Below are positions 54,563-62,868 of a DNA stretch of 64,000 nt, one piece after another. The notes beneath the pieces were generated by a model, which saw nothing but the letters and a program-made list of their open reading frames with translations, was not told the DNA's origin and searched no databases. Position numbers and translations under genes: made by a program. Source of the DNA: CBDIHP01 sp965279195 (GTDB lineage Bacteria > Planctomycetota > Planctomycetia > Isosphaerales > Isosphaeraceae). Positions within the stretch are counted from its first letter, which is position 1; each line of letters opens with the position of its first letter. Where the stretch lies: positions 62,001-126,000 of the forward strand of contig CBDIHP010000045.1 in assembly GCA_965279195.1 (NCBI GenBank), read 5' to 3'.

Positions 54563-55143
54563 TTAGAACATGGACTCGAACGCCGCGTCGGCCGCCGCTT
54601 CCGTCATCCATTCGACCCACTTGTCGGGCGGCGGGATCCGCTTGCGGTCCGCCATCCAGCCCGCGAGGGTATGCGCGTCTTCGAGCAGGATCAGACCGTC
54701 GGGGAACCCGCCAGCCAAGAGCGCGACCGCCCTCAGATAGCGGGCGAGGCTTTTGGGCCTCGGCCCTGCGCGACGTCGGCGATCTGTTGCCACATCTCGG
54801 CGTTGTCGTCGTCGCCGCCCCGGTAGGCCAGCAGCGCCCCGAGTTCGTCGTCGGCGAGGTCGTAATTCTGGCGCAGGAGGTACACGCTGAGCGACGCGAC
54901 GAGGTCGATCTGTTCGGCGTTGTCCTCGGACCTCATGAAGTCTTCGAGCAACTCCCAGTAACCCGGGCCGTACGTCGGCCGCGCCGCGCCGGTCGCGAAC
55001 GTCGGGCGATCCTTGCTCGCGCCGAAGTCGAGCCGAAGTTCGATGAACGGCTTGGGGAAGATCCAGGATTGCCCGTCGGCGAGCGTGATCGCGACGCCCT
55101 CGCGGAACGCCTCGCGCCGACGGGTCGATTCGTCGATGAGCAT
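54563..55143 (-). CDS. tail assembly chaperone frameshift product (gpGT-like)
   Basis: Made by reading the short chaperone frame from ATG 55143 to the slippery site at 54757-54751, then slipping back one base. The -1 frame gives SLARYLRAVALLAGGFPDG and ends ...AFESMF at 54563. The predicted fusion is 193 residues: 131 shared plus 62 extra. The extra part (HTLAGWMADRKRIPPPDKWVEW) has no separate start codon with a ribosome-binding site, so frameshifting is the best explanation. In lambda the equivalent gpGT binds tape-measure protein and recruits the major tail protein. Confidence 0.8.
54733..55143 (-). CDS. tail assembly chaperone (gpG-like, zero-frame product)
   Basis: A 136-residue acidic protein with helices (AEQIDLVASLSVYLLRQNYDLADDELGALLAY) typical of tail chaperones. 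It stops at 54733, five codons after the slippery heptamer. Both products are made from one start at 55143. The tape-measure gene begins 22 bases after the fusion's stop. The order chaperone, frameshift, tape measure is the conserved order of long-tailed phages. Confidence 0.85.
   Translation of the reverse strand: MLIDESTRRREAFREGVAITLADGQSWIFPKPFIELRLDFGASKDRPTFATGAARPTYGPGYWELLEDFMRSEDNAEQIDLVASLSVYLLRQNYDLADDELGALLAYRGGDDDNAEMWQQIADVAQGRGPKASPAI
54751..54757 (-). promoter_or_regulatory. -1 programmed frameshift slippery heptamer
   Basis: On the minus strand the site reads C-CCA-AAA-G in the chaperone frame, a perfect X-XXY-YYZ heptamer (CCCAAAA). A slip by -1 leaves CCC-AAA pairing intact and enters an open frame of 62 codons. 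The zero frame stops 15 bases later. Confidence 0.85.
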
Positions 55144-55186
55144 GCTGTGAAGCCTTTCTTGAGTCGGGGGAGAGCCCGCCGCGAGG

Positions 55187-55205
55187 CCCCGGGAACGTCC
55201 CGGGG
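55187..55205 (-). terminator. intercistronic hairpin (CCCCGGG type)
   Basis: CCCCGGGA-ACG-TCCCGGGG, a perfect 8-bp stem without a T-run, between the 55-residue gene and the chaperone gene. Similar hairpins occur at 63146 and 63528. Confidence 0.5.
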
Positions 55206-55239
55206 TTTGCTCGCGACGGGCGCGGATCTGTCGGGCGGT

Positions 55240-55407
55240 TCAGGCCAGCTTGCCCGCGTCGCGGCGATTGGATGCGAAGGCGTCCGCGAGGAAGAACGGC
55301 CACGTCAGGACAAACCACGCGGCTCGCGCGATGCGGCCCCGCGTCAGCAGCAGCGAGGCGAGGCGGTAAACGACGCGGTCACTGGTCGGATTGCTCAGTC
55401 GGATCAT
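55240..55407 (-). CDS. 55-residue membrane peptide
   Basis: Reads MIRLSNPTSDRVVYRLASLL... with a hydrophobic stretch (ARAAWFVLTWPFFLADAFA, residues 27-45) and a short basic tail ending DAGKLA. GAGAGA precedes the ATG. It lies between the KilA-N gene and the chaperone gene on the same strand. In phages this slot often holds a small tail or lysis peptide, but the function here is unknown. Confidence 0.5.
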   Translation of the reverse strand: MIRLSNPTSDRVVYRLASLLLTRGRIARAAWFVLTWPFFLADAFASNRRDAGKLA

Positions 55408-55491
55408 GATCGGTCTCTCTCGGGGTCTCTCGGGAGGTCTAGGCGCAGGCCGATCCCGCGCCCGTGGAAGTGAAGGTTTGGATTGGGCTTG

Positions 55492-56394
55492 TCAGGCCCG
55501 GCGCATCACGCCTTGCATCCGGGCCGCAAACTCGCGATGCGCGATAGCGGTCGCCTCGCCCGCGAGCCGGGCCACCAGCGCGCACGAGTCATCGCCGGTC
55601 ACGCCGGCCGACCGGATCCCGTCCTCTGCCATCGCTTCGGAATGGCGGACGCCGGATAACTCGACGGCCGAGAAGTGGTCGCGCAGGTTCGTTTTTGCGG
55701 GGAGTTTGCGACCCTGCCGGATCGTCGGCGCATCGGCCCCGAGCAAGCCGCGATAGAGCGAGTTCGTCACGGCCGCATAGCTCGGTTGCGTGACGCCCGC
55801 TTCTTTGAGGACATCCGTGAGTCGGTTTCTCTGCACTCGCCCGGCGGCCCGTTCGAGGGCTTGCGACCGGGATGCCCCGCGCCTCTGGTAGCCCTCGATC
55901 GCGCGGTCGATCTTGAGGTCCGGGTTCGCCCGTTCCTGGCTCCACTCGATGTAGGCCGCGTTCACGTGCCGGTGGAATTCAGGCGACAAATAGGCCGCGA
56001 AAGCGAGCGCGACTTGCAAGTGCCCGTAGGCGCCGCCGCCGTTCCTTCCGCCGCGTTGAGCCCGCCAGACGTGCCGGATGTCAGCCGATCCCGTCGCGGA
56101 ACCGTTACGGGATTTCCCCGTATCGATCGACTCGGCCAGGCTAGCGATGAATTCCGCGCCGGCGTAGCGCTTCCATTCGGACGGGGAGCGGTTATCGGGC
56201 GACCCGGCGGCGCGCCAGATCGCGGTGAGATTCACGAGCCCGTCGTCGGCGACGTCGATGCGATACTCGCCGATCCGAAAGGTCCGGGGCGAATCGGTCG
56301 AGACGTGCGCGGGCGTCCGAGCGGCCGACGCCTCGGCCGGCTCCGGTTCGAAAAAGAGCGGAAGGAAATCCCCGCGTGAAACGATGCTCTGCAT
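55492..56394 (-). CDS. KilA-N domain protein
   Basis: A 300-residue protein. After a flexible acidic N-terminus it has a KilA-N DNA-binding domain (about residues 38-150): IGEYRIDVADDGLVNLTAIWRAAG, then RHVWRAQRGGRNGGGAYGHLQVALAFAAYLSPEFHRHV and NAAYIEW. The C-terminal half is helical (QALERAAGRVQRNRLTDVLKEAG), resembling the KilA/phage antirepressor C-domains. Such proteins are phage or plasmid regulators. ATG 56394 fits; the longer frame to 56517 is arginine- and serine-rich and overlaps the HTH gene upstream. Confidence 0.88.
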   Translation of the reverse strand: MQSIVSRGDFLPLFFEPEPAEASAARTPAHVSTDSPRTFRIGEYRIDVADDGLVNLTAIWRAAGSPDNRSPSEWKRYAGAEFIASLAESIDTGKSRNGSATGSADIRHVWRAQRGGRNGGGAYGHLQVALAFAAYLSPEFHRHVNAAYIEWSQERANPDLKIDRAIEGYQRRGASRSQALERAAGRVQRNRLTDVLKEAGVTQPSYAAVTNSLYRGLLGADAPTIRQGRKLPAKTNLRDHFSAVELSGVRHSEAMAEDGIRSAGVTGDDSCALVARLAGEATAIAHREFAARMQGVMRRA

Positions 56395-56476
56395 GCTCGC
56401 ACCCTGCGACGAGTCGTCGTCGCCAGTTCGATGCGATGGGCGGGCGCCCCTTGATTCCGGTTGCGATTCGAGGCGG

Positions 56477-56701
56477 TTACTTCGCGGACGCGACGGTCGC
56501 CGTCGCCGGCTCGACACTCTCGGTCGCGATGCGGGCGCAGTCAGCGCGCGAGAAGGTCGCGAGCCGGCCGGGGATCCGTCGCACCGAAATTAATCCCCTC
56601 TCGACGAGATCACGGATCGCCTTCGGCGAGATACCGATGATCCCGGCCGCCGCGCTGGCGGACACCCATTCCTTCTCGGCTTTCAAGGTCCCTTGAGACA
56701 T
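56477..56701 (-). CDS. excisionase-family helix-turn-helix protein
   Basis: A 74-residue protein with an HTH of the DNA-binding excisionase family (EWVSASAAAGIIGISPKAIRDLVERGLISVRRIPGRLATFSRADC). It lies 82 bases upstream of the KilA-N gene on the same strand. It probably acts as a directionality factor or regulator for the recombinase at 57.4-58.4 kb. Confidence 0.8.
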   Translation of the reverse strand: MSQGTLKAEKEWVSASAAAGIIGISPKAIRDLVERGLISVRRIPGRLATFSRADCARIATESVEPATATVASAK

Positions 56702-57018
56702 GACAGATTCTCGCGCAATCGTCGCGAGCGCCAGGCGGCGCAGGATTCCAGGCTAACCGAGGTAATAGTATTCGGGCCGGGCGTACTGTTCAAGCGCCCA
56801 CTCCACGGAAACTCGGATTTTTCCGAAGCGTGATGCGAATGCGCGTTGATTTCGCGCAACACGGGGGTCGTCGAGCTAGCTCGCGGCGGGGGATCACGGC
56901 CACTCGGGCGCGCCGACCCGCGAAAGGAAAAGACCCGGCGCGGGCCGGGTCGTCGTCGCGTCCGGGCTTGTCGGCGGCGCCGTGCGGATTGTCCGCGATC
57001 GGCACGGGATTTGCGCGG
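56702..57018. other. 317-base gap holding a terminator; no gene
   Basis: Apart from the terminator at 56932-56951 I see no feature. An open frame across it is arginine- and serine-rich and is not supported as coding. Confidence 0.4.
56932..56951 (-). terminator. rho-independent terminator of the 94-residue HTH gene
   Basis: On the minus strand GACCCGGC-CCGC-GCCGGGTC forms a perfect 8-bp stem followed by TTTTCCTTT. This is the only classical hairpin plus T-run I found, and it lies 68 bases after the stop at 57019. Confidence 0.8.
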
Positions 57019-57303
57019 CTACCCCGTCGCGAGGATCCGGCTTCGGAGTTGATCCTTGACCGGCTCGGGGATTCGCTTGATCGCCGCGTGAACGGCCGCA
57101 TGCGTCATGTTCGAACGCTTTCCGATCTCCCTCAACGTATACCCTGCCAGTTTGAGCAAGAAGAAATGCTGATCTCGCTCGCGCTGGAGTTCGGCCGCCG
57201 ATCGCCTCGGCCGCTTCGCCATTGGCTTCGCGCCGGATCGGCTAGCCGCCCGAATGAACTCGGCCGCCGCATCGCGCCTCGGGTTCGTCGGTTGCGTCTT
57301 CAT
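57019..57303 (-). CDS. small HTH protein, sigma-70 region 4 / resolvase-type
   Basis: A 94-residue protein. Its basic N-terminus is followed by a helix-turn-helix, HFFLLKLAGYTLREIGKRSNMTHAAVHAAIKRIPEP, like sigma region 4 or response-regulator DNA-binding helices. There is no partner domain. It lies 72 bases downstream of the second recombinase and is terminated by the hairpin at 56932-56951. A phage regulatory role is likely. Confidence 0.7.
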   Translation of the reverse strand: MKTQPTNPRRDAAAEFIRAASRSGAKPMAKRPRRSAAELQRERDQHFFLLKLAGYTLREIGKRSNMTHAAVHAAIKRIPEPVKDQLRSRILATG

Positions 57304-57375
57304 ATCGCCTCGCTCGGTTCGGGGTTGCGAGAAGCCAGGGCGCTATAAGGATCATTGTCCGGGGCTGGGATCGCG

Positions 57376-58354
57376 TCAGTCGTCGCCCGCGACCAGCCTC
57401 GCGACCTCCCCCGCCGCGTCGGTCCGATTGTCATCGTAAATCATCAACGTATTCACGTTCTTGTGTCGCGAGAATCTCGCCGCGACGCGGATGTTGCCGT
57501 TTGTCCGGTCGAGCGCCTCAGTGATCGCCGCATGCCTGCATGCGTGTGCCCGGACGGGCTTGGCGATCCCGGCGCGCCGGCCGATCGACTTGACGATCTC
57601 GTTCACGGCGTCGCCCGACAATCGCTCGCCTCTCGCGCCTTGGTCCAGTCGCGTGAAGACCCGGGCCGGGCGAGTCGCCCCGGGCCGCAATCCAGGCGCG
57701 GAGCGCGGCGAGGGTTCCAGGCGGGAGCGTCAGCGCCTCGCGTGCGGATCGGGCTTTGCCGAGAATCCAGATTTTCGCGCCGTCGAGATCGACGTTCGCC
57801 AGGTCGAGCCCCGTCGCCTCGAAACGCCTTAACCCGAGATCGTGCAGGAGGCGCAGAATCGCCAGGTTCCGGACGCCTCGCACCGCGCCCGTCGCCGCGT
57901 GGGACTTGGCCACGTCGAGCATCTTGCGGTAACCGTCCCGACCCGGGCCGAGGGTGTCGCGCAGGGTCGTCACCTTCGGCGGCTCGACCGCGATCTCGAA
58001 GTTACAGCGCCCGAGCATCCGCGCGACGCGGACCGCCGACCGGATCGCGGCGAGCCGTCGAGCGACCGACGCGGGCGCGAGGCCCCGATCAGTCATCTCG
58101 CCGCGCCACGCCAGAACGACGGCATTCGCGGCCCCGTGATCGAGCCCGACGAGCGCGTCGAGCGCCGCCCCTGGCGAGGCCGCGCCGGTGAACCTCGCGA
58201 AGCATCTCAGGTCGCTGGAGTATGCGGCGAGGGTCTTCGCCCGACGACCGCTCAGCACGGCCGATAGCAAGTCGCTCGGCCCGATTGCAATCATGGTTGC
58301 GGACGGTCCGAGCGGCGCGAGCGCGGGGAGGTTCGGTGTATCAGGGGAGGACAT
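57376..58354 (-). pseudogene. tyrosine recombinase interrupted by a one-base frameshift
   Basis: ATG 58354 opens a core-binding domain (TLAAYSSDLRCFARFTG) and half of the catalytic domain, including R in LGLRRFEATGLDL. Near 57661-57666 the frame must shift to continue as VFTRLDQGARGERLSGDAV with HxxR (HACRHAAIT), H (FSRHKNVNT) and Y (LMIYDD), ending at 57376. The whole span is 979 bases, one more than a multiple of three, so one inserted G restores a 325-residue enzyme. It is either inactivated, frameshifted by programme, or misread in assembly. Its family is XerC-like. Confidence 0.8.
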
Positions 58355-59377
58355 GGGAGCGGAACCGTGGCCGACGATCGGGTCGGCAGAGGGGAGATTC
58401 CGTCGGGTGCGGACGCTGGACGATGACTGTCCGAGAGGGCTGGACTGTACCAGAAATCGGGCCGAAGCGCAAGGGATCGCCGATCCGTCTTGGTGGGATC
58501 AGAATTCGTAGTACTTTCTTGACGGGCAGGGGAAGGACTGGCAAAATGTTCACGTTGAGCCAAAGGCGCCATCCCGGCCCTTTGCACGATCCGGTCCGTT
58601 CGACCCCGGCGGCCTCGATCGACAATCCGTTCCGTGACGGTCGGCACGAGCTAGCAATAGCGCCGGCGCTCGGGGTTCGCGTCTCGCGGCGGGTTTGACA
58701 AGACCCGACCGTGTCCGCGTGGTGGCGATGGGTCGATCCGGCTCCGGCTGGAACCCGCGCTAATAATAATACGATGGGACAAATACACATTGATGCATTT
58801 GTTTTCTGGCTACTCTTTTCGCGCCATGCCGACTAATCGCGAGCGGACGCGAGCGAAACGCGGCGACCGGCGGGAGACGCGAAAGAGCGTGGATCGCACA
58901 AGAGCGACCGCGCCCGTCGGGAAGATCGGCGACAGGGACCGGGAGCGAAGATCGCGACGAGAAGATCCGCGACCGAGTGACGGAGACAGGCTCAACAGTC
59001 TTCGTGGCCCGCGAGTCTTCCCGCTGCGTTGCTCGCGCCGAACGCGAATTCGCGAGAACGCGACGCGACCGACGCGAGCGAGCCGGATTCGCGTCGAGAC
59101 GAATCCCGCGACGGCGATTCCCGCTCGCACCGGTTTCGCGGTCGCTCGGCAGAGCGACGACACCGCGCCGGATTCGCGGCGGTCGATGAAATTCGCGAGG
59201 ATAATCGTCTAATTCGATCGAATTAGATGAGATTTCGATTTGTTCGCTTCTCGTCGCATCCGGAGGGCAGCGCGCGGGGCGAGAAGGCTGGACGAACGAT
59301 TCCACGGTCGGCACTGTCGCGGCGTCTGCGGCGATTCCGCACGATCCCGGCCGCGTTACGCCGAGATCCACGGCGCC
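58355..59377. other. 1-kb gap with no supported gene; contains a 20-bp palindrome
   Basis: All open frames here are arginine- and serine-rich and lack ribosome-binding sites. The stretch is unusually rich in CG/CGA words (cgcgagcgacg) and has AT-rich spots near 58760-58790. The 20-base perfect palindrome at 59208-59227 is listed separately. An origin, a control region or simple decay are all possible. Confidence 0.5.
59208..59227. promoter_or_regulatory. 20-base perfect palindrome, possible operator
   Basis: TCTAATTCGATCGAATTAGA is fully self-complementary. With no spacer it cannot form a good terminator loop, so a dimeric protein-binding site is more likely. It lies 150 bases past the ArsR-like stop. 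Confidence 0.45.
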
Positions 59378-59731
59378 TCAGCGCCTGCGTCCTTTTGCCG
59401 GCGTGCTCGCCCGGGTCGTCTTGCGCTTGATGGGGAATCTTCGCTCAGCCAGGCCAAAGGCGAGTTTGCAGAGATCGATGACGGTCGGGTCGGCCAGCCC
59501 GTAATAGATGTTGGCTCCTTCCCTTCTACGCGAGAGTACCCCCAGCGAGTGCAGACGCTTCAGGCTGAGGGACGCCTTCGAGTGCCCGAAGCCTAGTTCT
59601 TCGGCCAGGTCGCCCACGGATCGTTCGCCGCCCATGAGTGCCTGGAGGATCTCGATTTGACCTGCGCGCGACAGGACGCGGAATTGCTCGACGACGACAT
59701 CGAGATACTCAGCAGGAAACGTGACTCCCAT
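59378..59731 (-). CDS. ArsR-type winged-helix transcriptional regulator
   Basis: A 117-residue regulator: FRVLSRAGQIEILQALMGGERSVGDLAEELGFGHSKASLSLKRLHSLGVLSRRREGANIYYGLAD is a complete ArsR HTH with the wing. It has no cysteine pair, so it is not a metal sensor of the ArsR/SmtB type. The C-terminus is basic (KGRRR). ATG 59731 has GGAGG 7 bases upstream. The target is unknown. Confidence 0.88.
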   Translation of the reverse strand: MGVTFPAEYLDVVVEQFRVLSRAGQIEILQALMGGERSVGDLAEELGFGHSKASLSLKRLHSLGVLSRRREGANIYYGLADPTVIDLCKLAFGLAERRFPIKRKTTRASTPAKGRRR

Positions 59732-59879
59732 ACAACCTCCCGCGTACGGCGGACTTCCGTGCGGCGGGTTGCCCGCCCGTTGCAAAGAGTATCGCACGGG
59801 CTCCGCGAGATTGCTCGGGGGCGTACGAAGAAGTTATGGCCACCCACCTCTCGCGTCGCGATGCTCCGCTCGTCGGGCC

Positions 59880-60092
59880 CTACCTTCGCGCCATCCACTC
59901 GCGACCTTCCGGGATCAGGAGTCGGACGATGCAATCGAACGTCAGCGGCCGATCGAGCGCGCGACTCAGCCCGCCCTCGGCTTCCGCCTCGCTATTCCCG
60001 AACCCCATCGCCTCGCTGCCGCTCAACCTCGCCGCGACCGTGTCGTCGGGCAGCCGATACAGCACGAGCGTCCCGCTAACTCTGCCTGTCAT
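59880..60092 (-). CDS. 70-residue orphan protein
   Basis: MTGRVSGTLVLYRLPDDTVAARL... to MARR. ATG 60092 has GGAGG 7 bases upstream, stronger than an alternative ATG at 60104. It follows the 202-residue gene by 13 bases, so they are co-transcribed. There is no known domain. Confidence 0.55.
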   Translation of the reverse strand: MTGRVSGTLVLYRLPDDTVAARLSGSEAMGFGNSEAEAEGGLSRALDRPLTFDCIVRLLIPEGREWMARR

Positions 60093-60105
60093 GCTCGCCT
60101 CCATC

Positions 60106-60714
60106 TCACGGTGATGGCCTGGTGAAAATCGCGACATCTCCGTCGCGCGTCAGGACCACAATTGACATCGGGCGGTCGGGATCTAACACCCGGACGAGAC
60201 GCGCCGCGGCTTCGGGCGAGTACCTCGCCAGGTCGGCCGCGACGACCTCTCGCGGCGGGGCAAAGATGATCGCGGCCTCGCCGGGGAGGCCGGGAAGCGG
60301 GCGACTGCGCATGCCGGGAATCTCATGGCGCGCATCGACCACGACGGCCGGGTCCGCCACGCCGATCGATCTGGTCCGCAAGTATTCGACCTCGGCCCAC
60401 TCGGCCGAGGCGCGAAGGATCCGGCGGGCGAGGCCGCAGCCGACGACCGCGCCCCGGAGCGAGTCCCGGTCGGTTTCCGAACTCGATCGGCCGCATCGTA
60501 GGACGATCATGCCGAGGACTTCCGCGTACCGCTCGCCTGGCAAATATGCGACGAGCACGACGGAGCATCGATTGACGCCTCGGGTCAAGCTCCGGCTCGC
60601 CATGAACCGCTCGGCATAACCCTCGATCATGAACTCGCAGAACTCGGGATGATCGAAGTCGATCCCGTAAGCCGTCAGCTTGCCCTCGGCGAGTAGGACG
60701 CCGTCGTCTGCCAT
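60106..60714 (-). CDS. 202-residue orphan protein
   Basis: Starts MADDGVLLAEGKLTAYGIDF, with a GGGGGG-rich ribosome-binding site upstream of ATG 60714. The product is a mixed alpha/beta protein without signal peptide; motifs such as VLVAYLPGERYAEVLGMI suggest beta strands. No family is recognised. It forms a two-gene unit with the 70-residue protein. Confidence 0.65.
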   Translation of the reverse strand: MADDGVLLAEGKLTAYGIDFDHPEFCEFMIEGYAERFMASRSLTRGVNRCSVVLVAYLPGERYAEVLGMIVLRCGRSSSETDRDSLRGAVVGCGLARRILRASAEWAEVEYLRTRSIGVADPAVVVDARHEIPGMRSRPLPGLPGEAAIIFAPPREVVAADLARYSPEAAARLVRVLDPDRPMSIVVLTRDGDVAIFTRPSP

Positions 60715-60822
60715 GCCAATCCCCCCGGGGGAAGGATCCAGGTCGCCACCATAGGGTTCAGCCCGCCGCCAGCCGGACTCCGGCCTGGCGGAACGGATGC
60801 CTCCATTGACATTCAATAGAAT

Positions 60823-60999
60823 CTAATGCAGCCGCTCCGGAATTGTTTCGACGTGTTTCAAATCATCGCATTCGTGAACTTTTGTGAACAACTGACGCGG
60901 TGAAACGGGCCCTCCGGAGGGTGAGAGCGCCGGTTCGCAGGCGCCATACACGAGAATGTAGCGGGATCCGGTCGCGGAGATCCCGCGTCGCTCTCTCAT
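60823..60999 (-). CDS. 58-residue orphan protein coupled to the preceding gene
   Basis: MRERRGISATGSRYILVYGACE... ending IPERLH. Its ATG overlaps the stop of the 78-residue gene as ATGA (60996-60999), which supports coding by translational coupling. It has no domain. Confidence 0.5.
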   Translation of the reverse strand: MRERRGISATGSRYILVYGACEPALSPSGGPVSPRQLFTKVHECDDLKHVETIPERLH

Positions 61000-61232
61000 C
61001 CGCGCGATGGCTTCAAGCCCTCGCGCGCCGCCTTGATCGCGGCGCCCAGCGCCGGGGGAAGCTTCCACGATTCAATCCCACGGCCATCCCGGTCCAGGGT
61101 CCGCAAGGCGAACGAGCATGCGTCGAGCCCTTCGACGCCGGAGGCGATGTCCCACGTGGAACCGTAGCCGCTGGGGTCCATGTCGCCCCATCGTACGGCC
61201 TCATGCTCGCCAATCCGGTGAAGGATCGCCAC
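60996..61232 (-). CDS. 78-residue orphan protein
   Basis: GTG 61232 opens VAILHRIGEHEAVRWGDMDPSG and the frame ends ...KAAREGLKPSRG. The amino acid mix looks like a real soluble protein. No family is recognised. It is the first gene of a coupled pair. Confidence 0.55.
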   Translation of the reverse strand: MAILHRIGEHEAVRWGDMDPSGYGSTWDIASGVEGLDACSFALRTLDRDGRGIESWKLPPALGAAIKAAREGLKPSRG

Positions 61233-61393
61233 GGCTCGCGACTCCCGACAGCGGCCTCGATTTCGTACCGACGAGTAGGAGGCTACACGAGGAGGCCGCC
61301 CCGAGATGCGGCAGGACGGCAGGTCTGGACACGGTGCCGGGACGAGCATTATCGTGGCATCAAGACCACGCAATGAGACAGGGAGGTTTCCGC

Positions 61394-61561
61394 ATGCCGG
61401 CCGCGTTGCGAGAAGACGAACTAGCGAGACTCGAAGGGGTCGCGGAGGAGATGCGGCACATCGGCTCTCGCGCTGCCGCTGCCATGATCTCTCGGCTGAT
61501 CGCGGAGGTCCGGCGACTCCGCGCCGAATTGGCGGCGGTCGCGCCGGGTCGCGATTCCTGA
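61394..61561 (+). CDS. 55-residue coiled-coil peptide
   Basis: MPAALREDELARLEGVAEEM... a single amphipathic helix with heptads, ending APGRDS. GGGAGG lies 7 bases before the ATG. A hairpin follows at 61604-61653. Function unknown. Confidence 0.55.
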   Translation: MPAALREDELARLEGVAEEMRHIGSRAAAAMISRLIAEVRRLRAELAAVAPGRDS

Positions 61562-61603
61562 GATTCGATCCGGCGCGAAGGGTCCAATGCCAGCACGGGC
61601 GCG

Positions 61604-61653
61604 GCATACAGCCCGATTCCAAGTGGTGTCAATCGTGGCAACGGGCTGTATGC
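61604..61653. terminator. bidirectional terminator-like hairpin
   Basis: GCATACAGCCCG and its exact complement CGGGCTGTATGC enclose 26 bases between the convergent 55-residue and 148-residue genes. Confidence 0.6.
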
Positions 61654-61686
61654 ACGGACGGAGCACGCAGGTAGCAATCGGCGGGA

Positions 61687-62133
61687 TCACCGGACGGTGA
61701 AGTCACCGGCGGCCGTGCCCTGCGAGACATAATCACGGACATCCTGCCGGACAGCATTCCGCGCGGCAGCGATGTCGGATTGGTTCGACGCCGACGGATC
61801 CCCGAGCGCCACGACCAACGCGTCGATGCGAGCCTGGAAAACCGGATTCGCGCTGCGATTCCCGAACGGGAGGCGGAATGACGTCGCCGAGACCCTCTGC
61901 CGTAGCTGACCGATCGCGCTGGCCGTATCGGCACCGTCAGCCAATCGCTTCCCGAGTTGGACGAACGCGTTGTCGATCTCTCGGGCGATCGTACCCCGGG
62001 TCCTCTCCGTCAGGACGAGGAACTTCGGGTTGATCTGGCTCGCGGGTGGCTTGACGATCGTGAACGTCGTCAAGGCAACGCGGGATTCAAGCGTCGAGTC
62101 GATCAGCGCGGGGCGGAAAGCGCGGCGTCTCAT
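61687..62133 (-). CDS. 148-residue protein with planctomycete LESR-type N-terminus
   Basis: Begins MRRRAFRPALIDSTLESRVALT, the basic/LE(S)R(x)L motif that opens many planctomycete surface or exported proteins. The rest is helical (IAREIDNAFVQLGKRLADGADTASAIGQLRQRV) and ends in strands. There is no conventional signal peptide. Its presence argues that the accessory region has been shaped in a planctomycete host. Function unknown. Confidence 0.65.
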   Translation of the reverse strand: MRRRAFRPALIDSTLESRVALTTFTIVKPPASQINPKFLVLTERTRGTIAREIDNAFVQLGKRLADGADTASAIGQLRQRVSATSFRLPFGNRSANPVFQARIDALVVALGDPSASNQSDIAAARNAVRQDVRDYVSQGTAAGDFTVR

Positions 62134-62414
62134 GGATAACACTCTCAAGGTGTAAGCTTCGCCTAGTCTACGCAGACGGCCCATACACCTGAGCACGGCG
62201 CGTAACAAAAATCAAGATCCTCTCTATAATTGCATGAGTCGCAGGTATGGTGTTGGGTTCCAGGCTCAGGCCGACCCGTCGGAAACCGAGGGCGACTCTT
62301 CCTCGCGTCACTGGCGTTTTGGGGCATGGTTCGGAAACAGAAAACCCCGGGCGGCTGCTAGCGCAGGGGGTTCACGCCACCACGGGAGCGGAATCCGGGC
62401 CGGGCGTTCGGGCG

Positions 62415-62642
62415 TCAGTCTATGCGCGGCGGCGCGGCTTCAGCGAACCCGATCGCCTTCGCGCGGTCGATCGCGGCCCGGTCGAGAAAAGCGGCGATCG
62501 TCACGCGGTCGTGTGCGGCGGCCCGCGCGAGCCAGTCGGCGTAGGCGGTCGAGACGCGAAGCCCGATCGTCTTCACGTCGCCCGTCTGCCGTTCCTTGTT
62601 CTTCGGGGATCGTTCCCCGCCGGTTTTCTTGACGCGAGCCAT
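62415..62642 (-). CDS. ribbon-helix-helix-like DNA-binding protein
   Basis: A 75-residue protein: lysine-rich N-terminus, then VKTIGLRVSTAYADWLARAAAHDRVTIAAFLDRAA, a strand-helix-helix pattern like the CopG/Arc fold of plasmid and toxin-antitoxin regulators. GAGG lies 7 bases upstream of ATG 62642. No toxin gene is adjacent on its strand. The upstream gap holds an inverted repeat suited to such a dimer. Confidence 0.65.
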   Translation of the reverse strand: MARVKKTGGERSPKNKERQTGDVKTIGLRVSTAYADWLARAAAHDRVTIAAFLDRAAIDRAKAIGFAEAAPPRID

Positions 62643-62687
62643 CGGCGCACCTCGATCGTTATGGGTCGATCAGACACGCCGTTATTC

Positions 62688-62762
62688 TACGCCGTACGCA
62701 AGCCGAGCGCAAAAAGAATATTTCCCGGACCACCCTATTGCGTCTTCCGTATGTACGGCGTA
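62688..62762. promoter_or_regulatory. inverted repeat in a divergent promoter gap
   Basis: TACGCCGTAC at 62688-62697 and its exact complement GTACGGCGTA at 62753-62762 flank an AT-rich stretch (aaaaagaatatttcc). They lie between the ribbon-helix-helix gene and the divergent 87-residue gene, a typical place for an operator pair. Confidence 0.45.
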
Positions 62763-62868
62763 CTATTGTCCTGTCGGGTGTGAGTGGCACACGCGACCAA
62801 AACAAAAGGCTCGGAAGCGTGGATCAGACGCCCCCGAGCCGGAAGCCCCGGGATCTGGACCCGAAGCC

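Noticed and set aside
56790..57101. 103-codon minus-strand frame
   Set aside because: Arginine- and serine-rich, overlaps a better HTH gene and covers its terminator.
58760..59371. 203-codon minus-strand frame in the 1-kb gap
   Set aside because: Arginine- and serine-rich composition, no ribosome-binding site and no domain.
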